Below, in pieces: positions 9,001 through 12,329 of a stretch of DNA of 12,329 nt. Position numbers and translations under genes: made by a program. Under the pieces are notes generated by a model that saw only the letters and a list, made by a program, of their open reading frames with translations, made no database searches and was not told where the DNA came from. Source of the stretch: Spongiibacteraceae bacterium (lineage in GTDB: Bacteria; Pseudomonadota; Gammaproteobacteria; Pseudomonadales; PIVM01); NCBI GenBank assembly GCA_030618505.1, contig JAUXDF010000054.1, positions 1 to 12,329 on the forward strand. The letters are read 5' to 3'. How positions within the stretch are numbered: the first letter of the stretch is position 1; every line of letters begins with the position of its first letter.

Positions 9001-9233
9001 ACCAGCGCCTGGGAAAGTAGTTCGAGTTCTGCTGCCAATAATGCGGCACCATGCAGTTCGACCATTTTCAGGCTGCCATGGACTTGATGCGCGTAGGTTA
9101 AGCAAAAACGAAGCTTGGTAATGTCTTCACGATCGGATACATAGTCATCGAGCGATTGCCTGGCCTGCTGCAAGGTTTCTTCAATCTCGGCTGTTACCCA
9201 ATCTAAGGCTATGTAATTACGCCGCTCACCCAT
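3066..9233 (-). CDS. chpA: ChpA, multi-HPt hybrid CheA-type histidine kinase of the Pil-Chp system
   Basis: A 2055-residue cytosolic hybrid kinase that takes its signal from PilJ and drives type IV pilus regulators. Residues 1-545 are a FimL-like helical region of at least four degenerate HPt-like modules: H49 kept (AHQVHGS), then A198, R355 and E470 where the phospho-His would be. An acidic, Gln-rich linker follows (about 545-675). Next come canonical HPt domains at H723 and H872 (HTLKGS), a Thr-type HPt with T1009 (VTTLGEM), and two more HPts at H1167 and H1295 (HTLKGG). The kinase follows: dimerisation helices about 1440-1600; ATPase with N box at N1637, DDGAG at 1677-1681, GRGVGMD at 1728-1734 and GHGS at 1754-1757; a CheW domain about 1767-1905. 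A C-terminal receiver has D1937/D1938, D1983, T2013 and K2035 all intact. No P2 domain is seen. P. aeruginosa ChpA is about 2470 residues, so this is shorter. ATG start, weak ribosome site (TGGTAG). Confidence 0.95.
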   Translation of the reverse strand: MGERRNYIALDWVTAEIEETLQQARQSLDDYVSDREDITKLRFCLTYAHQVHGSLKMVELHGAALLAAELELLSQALVKDKVSDSFAALEALMTGFLQLSAYLHRLNTTHQDQPATLLPTLNELRAARGEEALSEAAVFNPDLQTSDKKAGAAKPAIKHDEFNALIRKIRQIYQAAMVGIVRDQEVEKNYSLLQKVCARLHKVSLGTASESLWKISHAVTDSLAAQSQPASIAIKTVLRQIDNEIKKLQENGRDVLEQQAGDALLKSLLYTVARAEPASELIRQVQTSYRLKEALPELDNMANANIALPDSETIRSVIDALNEELSSIQDVLDLYARGDRHSDDDIAAVLPAFQRVVNTLSVLGATEALDIIRSQQQRVEAIIASSAEVAITELVDIAAEIVSIQDALNRSKTIEDTRHLNIAGGQIDQAHQSVIREARNGLEQAKEAIIEFVASQWDVEPLKMVPGLLEAIRGGLTMVPLDKASKILLSCEQYVCNALLAEGQVPEWQMLDTLADAISSVEYYLECLSGDAKAELDPILKVAEESVATLGYPVVELDLKAESTVAEENADTTLSADTQEHSETPLEETDIKPSGEVISDPLDLEFKKEILEKPKADVIDLQSRQQVEVETASDVKQQQQTEDEIPANDKDLTPSQAKPEETLDNKTPDASTEAEEDDLVDDEIIEIFVEEATEVLETIAEYLPRWIDSDDKEALGEMRRAFHTLKGSGRMVGAIDIGELGWAIENMLNRLMDGTQQATPSKQQVIQQALGIIPDMVKAFETRQSIDLSAATSLMAMAEKLATGEEVTVTDLASESTPPANDDDEIVDDSALLDIFASEARAHSEVLKEYLLTAAKNDTDTELSDDLQRALHTLKGSAYMAEITPIATVVAPLERLIKELRGCQIKADKNILSLIDELQAFIQAGLAQLSSTPYQALSGGEAYAERVVAIHKERITELESSGQQEGVEPVVALLSDGMERLLHACDLISSWMEDSLSDEHLTQLVDDVTTLGEMSIKAGCTSINDITTNLTALYLAGQQHNVATTSITAGKSFFELLQQAHEHLIDMMDILAAGQSLPRPQSLLAELEEMQEALNTDDDSADTSIGTTNVPSNDVIAGILDDVDEETLEIFLEEASDLMESIDESLHQWLADRDSSEPVDELKRLLHTLKGGARLAGITPLGDLSHAYEAYIEQNSNFDEAFFAELRGFQDRLQTTMDLVINSEPSAAEGDVTIPLIDHPSEDEQMLDETVDPEVIEIFLEEANDLHEAIDTAAHSWINDRENNTQLEELKRLLHTLKGGARLAGMKALGNLSHNFETFLINAEQQNQISNDDFFAAIQNYQDQLATAMEDIVSSLQANAEAEQTDTTQASAALDATAQSDASEDAFADQLIETVDDNILPFEQDQQQLPTAPVVAVPPAAIEATRTFIDNFEKGQIKTRGGQEVVKVSAPLLQNLVNLAGETSISRGRVEEQISEMGYAIEEMDVTIDRLKGQLRRLEIETEAQILFRQEQVESEGMDAFDPLEMDRYSHFQQLARSLIESATDIQDVKETFNNKVRDMETLLLQQSRINSELQEGLMRSQMVPFSRMVPRLRRIVRQISTELGKQVDLRLENIEGELDRTVLERMVAPLEHMLRNAVDHGIESIEERKAKGKPAQGSITLGLAREGGEVVLTLSDDGAGINIEAVKEKAVERGLMEAGGGLSNHEILQFILHAGFSTATEVTQISGRGVGMDVVHSEIKQLGGVMDIQSERGHGSLFTVRLPFTVSVNRALMVCIGNDTYAIPLNTIEGIVRVSPYELEAYYQPDAPSFEYAGQDYDLRYMGSLLQPGARAKLEGQNMPLPVVLVRGSEHSVAVQVDRLLGSREIVVKTMGPQFSMVEGLSGATVLGDGSVVVILDLLAMIRADAARSTRNIGQGAGDAGRESEAKRNFQVMVVDDSVTVRKVTSRFLERQGVEVVLAKDGVDAMAKLLEADVLPDVMLLDIEMPRMDGFEVASRIRHSERLEKIPIIMITSRTGDKHRERALSLGVDKYMGKPYQETELLATISELIGEEIG
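5283..5465 (-). repeat. Second copy of a tandem HPt duplication inside chpA
   Basis: Encodes ChpA residues 1257-1317, around H1295. It aligns without gaps to residues 1129-1189 at a period of 128 codons (384 nt), with about 39 of 61 residues identical. HTLKGGARLAG is identical in both. Confidence 0.7.
5667..5849 (-). repeat. First copy of a tandem HPt duplication inside chpA
   Basis: Encodes ChpA residues 1129-1189, around H1167, and pairs with the copy one 384-nt period downstream. The shared start EIFLEEA and shared core RLLHTLKGGARLAG suggest an internal duplication. The DNA has diverged at many third positions, so the event is not recent. Confidence 0.7.
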
Positions 9234-9287
9234 ATATCTACCATTTGCTTGTTCGTCGCTATTGATTGTTTTTTCAGTGCTGCAGAT

Positions 9288-9301
9288 TGCTCACCAGAGC
9301 A
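9288..9301. repeat. Small hairpin in the pilK-chpA gap
   Basis: On the minus strand TGCTC-TGGT-GAGCA makes a perfect 5-bp stem with a 4-nt loop, between the pilK stop and the chpA start (84-nt gap). No T-run follows, so it is not a terminator. It might tune the relative expression of pilK and chpA or be chance. Confidence 0.25.
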
Positions 9302-9317
9302 GCTGCCCACCTTCTGC

Positions 9318-10166
9318 TTAAACCTTTACGTAAGCTTGTACTCTTTTTTGCTGCACCCGCTGAATTTGAGGGTGCTGCCAATCAACCGCTTCTCCTAAAC
9401 CTGTTATTAAAAGCCCGCCGGGCTTAAGCTGATTTACAAAACTATCCAGTACTTCCTTTTGCCGCCAGCGGCGAAAATAAATTAATACGTTTTGACAAAA
9501 AATCACATCCATATTGGACACCGGCATACTTTGCATATTGATGATATTGGTTTGTACAAAGCACACACGTTGTTTTATCCAGGGCACCACCACATTGCAG
9601 TCTTGCTCTCGCTGAAAATACCGGCTCTTAATGGCGGCATCGACATTTTCAAGCTTACGATCAGCATAGTTACCTCGGCGTGCTTCGGCTAATGCCGATA
9701 GGCAAATATCCGATGCAGTGACCCCGAAATAGCTATCAACCCCCAGTCCTTCTATGCAGTCATTAGCAATCATCGCCAGTGAATAGGCTTCCTCTCCGCT
9801 GGAACAGCCAACACTCCACATTTCGATAGAGTTTTCACCCCCCAGTTCCCCACCTAGTAAGCGGTTGAACAAATGGGATTTGACATAATTAAAGGCTTCC
9901 TGGTGGCGAAAAAAGCTGGTTTCCTTGACGGTTAAGGTTTTTAACAGGGCCGTCCATTCGATGGCTCGGCCCTTGCCGTTCATTATTCGCTGATAATATT
10001 TATCGTAGTCCAGACAATTAATTTCCCGCATCCTTTGTGTTAATCCTGCTTGCAGGATTGAGGTGTGATGTGAGAAATAGATACCCGTGCGCTCCTCCAG
10101 AATGCCCTGCCAACGCGAAAGCTGCTCTTCATTCAAGTCAGGTATTACATGGTATGTCCAGGCCAT
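9318..10166 (-). CDS. pilK: PilK, CheR-type chemoreceptor methyltransferase
   Basis: A 282-residue cytosolic protein from the ATG at 10166. The CheR family pattern is complete: an N-terminal helical part (about 10-85) ends in LTVKETSFFRH (78-88, the 'TxxETxFFR' motif). The SAM-binding fold shows WSVGCSSGEEAYSLAM (117-132), TASDI with the acidic residue D153, and DVIFCQNVLIYF (220-231). It should transfer methyl groups from S-adenosylmethionine to glutamates on PilJ, opposed by ChpB. It sits between pilJ and chpA as in Pseudomonas, with gaps of about 86 and 84 nt. Start choice: the frame stays open three codons further, to a TTG at 10175, giving MIDMAWTY. Neither start has a strong ribosome site, so I chose the ATG; the TTG form would have 285 residues. 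No TPR or other fused domain is present. Confidence 0.93.
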   Translation of the reverse strand: MAWTYHVIPDLNEEQLSRWQGILEERTGIYFSHHTSILQAGLTQRMREINCLDYDKYYQRIMNGKGRAIEWTALLKTLTVKETSFFRHQEAFNYVKSHLFNRLLGGELGGENSIEMWSVGCSSGEEAYSLAMIANDCIEGLGVDSYFGVTASDICLSALAEARRGNYADRKLENVDAAIKSRYFQREQDCNVVVPWIKQRVCFVQTNIINMQSMPVSNMDVIFCQNVLIYFRRWRQKEVLDSFVNQLKPGGLLITGLGEAVDWQHPQIQRVQQKRVQAYVKV

Positions 10167-10252
10167 ATCTATCAACTACAGTTTTAATCTACTGCTGACT
10201 GAAACGTATGTAGCGCAGGGGTGCTGCCACACACGTCTCAACTCGAACACAC

Positions 10253-12304
10253 TTAAGCAGCGGCTTCGTCGCCTTGCACTTCCTCTGGCAAGGTGAAACC
10301 GGCAACCGAGCCACGCAGATCAGTCGCCATATCTGCCAGGTTACCGATAGATTGTGCTGTAGCGGTGGTACCGGCGGATGTTTGTGAAGTGATCTCTTGA
10401 ATAACATTCATGGTGTTCGATATGTGGCCAGCGGATGATGCTTGCTGTCGAGCGGCGTTGGAGATGTTTTGAATCAGCTCGGCCAGTTCCTGCGATACTT
10501 TCTCGATCTCTTCCAGAGCATGGCCGGCATCCTGTGCCAGTCTGGCTCCTCGCACCACCTCCGCGGTGGTTTGTTCCATCGAAATAACCGCTTCATTGGT
10601 GTCGGTCTGGATGGTTTTAACCAGCGCTTCAATCTGTTTGGTTGCCGCTGATGAACGTTCCGCAAGACGCTGTACTTCATCGGCTACCACCGCAAAACCA
10701 CGGCCGGCTTCACCGGCCATCGATGCCTGGATGGCGGCGTTCAAAGCAAGAATGTTGGTTTGGTCGGCGATGTCGTTGATTAGCGATACGATATCACCGA
10801 TCTCCTGAGATGATTCACCGAGCCGCTTGATACGTTTCGCAGTATCTTGAATCTGCTCACGAATAGTATCCATGCCGTTGATGGTGTCCTGTACCACTTC
10901 GGCGCCGCGGTTGGCAATCTCAACCGAGCGCTCCGCAACCTGGGTGGATTCCGCCGCGTTGGTGGATACCTGGTCGATGGTGACGGCCATTTCGTTAACC
11001 GCCGCCGATGCTCCGGCAATTTCCTGGGCTTGGTGTTCGGAGGCTTCGGCCAAATGCAGGGCAGTGCTTTGGGTTTCTTCTGCCGCTTGCGATACCTTCA
11101 TTGAAGTATCGTTAATTTGCGATACCAGTATTCTCAGCTGATCGATAGTGAAGTTGATGGAGTCAGCGATAGCACCGGTGAAATCCTCTGTTACCGTCGC
11201 GGTTGTAGTCAAGTCACCGTCGGCGAGATCAGCCAGCTCATCGAGTAGCCGTAAAATGGCCTGCTGGTTTCTCTCATTGGTGGCCCCGGTTTCTGACAAA
11301 CGGTGGCGCGTGTTAGAGAACATTTGCAGGCCCATCAGGGTAAACATCAAGATAATAATGGCACCGAGAATCAAGGCGGTGGTCAGGGTGAGTTGGCGCT
11401 CATCACTGAGGTTGTTGATATGTGCCGCGAGCCGGCTGGTTTCATCCATGATCAGTGGCGCATCAATCAAAATACCGGTAGAGGCTTTACGCACCTTTAA
11501 CAAATCAGGAGAGGCTTGAAAGATATCATCAACTGAGCCTGTGACAAATTCAAACAGCTTGGCAATTTCTGTCAAACTTTTCTTGGCTTCCGGATCGCGT
11601 ACTTTGCTGATCCGCATCGCCGGATTACCTTGTAACATTCCGGTCAAGACACTTCCAAACAAGCTGGCATCGAGGTTGAACTGGTCGGCAGCATTGTTTG
11701 AGCCTTCACCACCTTCAAGCATTTTATCAACGTTACGAGCGATACGCTCTGCCAGCCAGGATTGCTTCTGGGCCAGCGCGACTTGATCAGCGGTGGCGTT
11801 ACTGTCAATCAGAACCTCCACAACGTTGTTGTATTCCTGCTGTAATTCCGGAATAGAGGCGTTGAGGGTTTTAGCAACTTCGTGGAGAAAGAGTATACGT
11901 TCTTTGTTGCTGAAAATGGTTTTGGACGCCCCGTTGGCTCGCTTCCATACCTTATCGAGACTTGCCATCTCTGTGTTCAGGTATTTTTGCGGTGAAGGTA
12001 GGCTGGAGCTGCCATTCTTCAGCAGGCCAAAAGCACCGTCAAACTGTTTGCGCGCTTTTTCCAGTTTATCAAAAGCCTGGGACTGACCTTCGGTGGCCTC
12101 CCGGGCGTGGGTGGCAATTTGTTGCGAGATAACCCGCATTTCACCGGTGAGCTCCAGGTATTTTGCATCGTGGCCGGCATCTCTTAACACGAAGATGATG
12201 TTGCCCACAAAAAGAATGATTACCGCCACCAGCACCACCATCAAAATGACGATGTTTCTGTTGGAGGGTAACTTGGATATTACTTTATTTGACGTAGTGG
12301 CCAT
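10253..12304 (-). CDS. pilJ: PilJ, methyl-accepting chemoreceptor of type IV pilus signalling
   Basis: A 683-residue inner-membrane receptor. A short cytosolic N-terminus is followed by TM1 (about 18-40), a helical periplasmic sensor (41-304) with the two-part PilJ four-helix arrangement, TM2 (305-329), a HAMP domain (about 346-395, with LADLADGDLTTT), and a long coiled-coil signalling domain (396-665). The hairpin tip is conserved: DIADQTNILALNAAIQASMA (511-530), then GEAGRGFAVVADEVQRLAER (531-550). The QASMAGEAGRG wording in place of the usual EAARAGEQGRG is typical of PilJ. The tail ends VQGDEAAA, with no NWETF-type tether for CheR/CheB. In Pseudomonas PilJ responds to surface contact or pilin state and activates ChpA. 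The ATG has AGGAG at 8-nt spacing. It is followed by pilK; pilI should lie just beyond the right edge. Confidence 0.95.
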   Translation of the reverse strand: MATTSNKVISKLPSNRNIVILMVVLVAVIILFVGNIIFVLRDAGHDAKYLELTGEMRVISQQIATHAREATEGQSQAFDKLEKARKQFDGAFGLLKNGSSSLPSPQKYLNTEMASLDKVWKRANGASKTIFSNKERILFLHEVAKTLNASIPELQQEYNNVVEVLIDSNATADQVALAQKQSWLAERIARNVDKMLEGGEGSNNAADQFNLDASLFGSVLTGMLQGNPAMRISKVRDPEAKKSLTEIAKLFEFVTGSVDDIFQASPDLLKVRKASTGILIDAPLIMDETSRLAAHINNLSDERQLTLTTALILGAIIILMFTLMGLQMFSNTRHRLSETGATNERNQQAILRLLDELADLADGDLTTTATVTEDFTGAIADSINFTIDQLRILVSQINDTSMKVSQAAEETQSTALHLAEASEHQAQEIAGASAAVNEMAVTIDQVSTNAAESTQVAERSVEIANRGAEVVQDTINGMDTIREQIQDTAKRIKRLGESSQEIGDIVSLINDIADQTNILALNAAIQASMAGEAGRGFAVVADEVQRLAERSSAATKQIEALVKTIQTDTNEAVISMEQTTAEVVRGARLAQDAGHALEEIEKVSQELAELIQNISNAARQQASSAGHISNTMNVIQEITSQTSAGTTATAQSIGNLADMATDLRGSVAGFTLPEEVQGDEAAA

Positions 12305-12312
12305 GCCTCAGA

Positions 12313-12317
12313 CTCCT
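12313..12317 (-). promoter_or_regulatory. Ribosome binding site of pilJ
   Basis: AGGAG on the minus strand is 8 nt from the pilJ ATG. It is the clearest Shine-Dalgarno site in the cluster and fixes the pilJ start. A closer GAGG, 1 nt from the ATG, is too near to serve. Confidence 0.65.
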
Positions 12318-12329
12318 ACCCGAGATGAT

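Overview
This window is one block of genes all transcribed right to left (minus strand). It comes from a gammaproteobacterium that makes type IV pili. The gene order and protein families match the downstream part of the Pil-Chp chemosensory cluster of Pseudomonas-type bacteria. The moderate base composition, and a SthA-type transhydrogenase whose flavoprotein motif reads CVYRGTIPSK, suggest a marine relative of the Pseudomonadales/Cellvibrionales. That placement is an inference; the window holds no rRNA or other direct marker of species.

In order of transcription, the right-hand 11 kb holds pilJ (membrane methyl-accepting receptor), pilK (CheR-type methyltransferase), chpA (a 2055-residue multi-HPt CheA-type kinase fused to CheW and receiver domains), chpB (CheB-type methylesterase) and chpC (CheW-type adaptor). 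pilG, pilH and pilI would be expected just upstream, beyond the right edge. PilJ senses a signal at the inner membrane, PilK and ChpB adjust its methylation, and ChpC (with PilI) couples it to ChpA. ChpA then phosphorylates response regulators that control pilus extension and retraction and, in Pseudomonas, cAMP production. chpA and chpB overlap as TAATG, and chpC follows 14 nt later, so the last three genes look co-translated or at least co-transcribed.

A 412-nt gap (1132-1543) with no recognisable gene follows chpC. It holds an imperfect dyad and a weak terminator-like hairpin. Beyond it lies a two-gene unit: an HDOD-domain protein (GTG start) whose stop codon overlaps, as ATGA, the start of a soluble pyridine nucleotide transhydrogenase gene (sthA) that is cut by the left edge.

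The Pil-Chp genes are a known system. The features most worth a second look are the make-up of ChpA (four canonical HPt domains, one Thr-type HPt and at least four degenerate N-terminal HPt-like modules), a tandem duplication within it, the apparently non-phosphorylatable receiver-like domain of ChpB, and the coupled HDOD-sthA pair. I saw no mobile element, CRISPR array, tRNA or rRNA.
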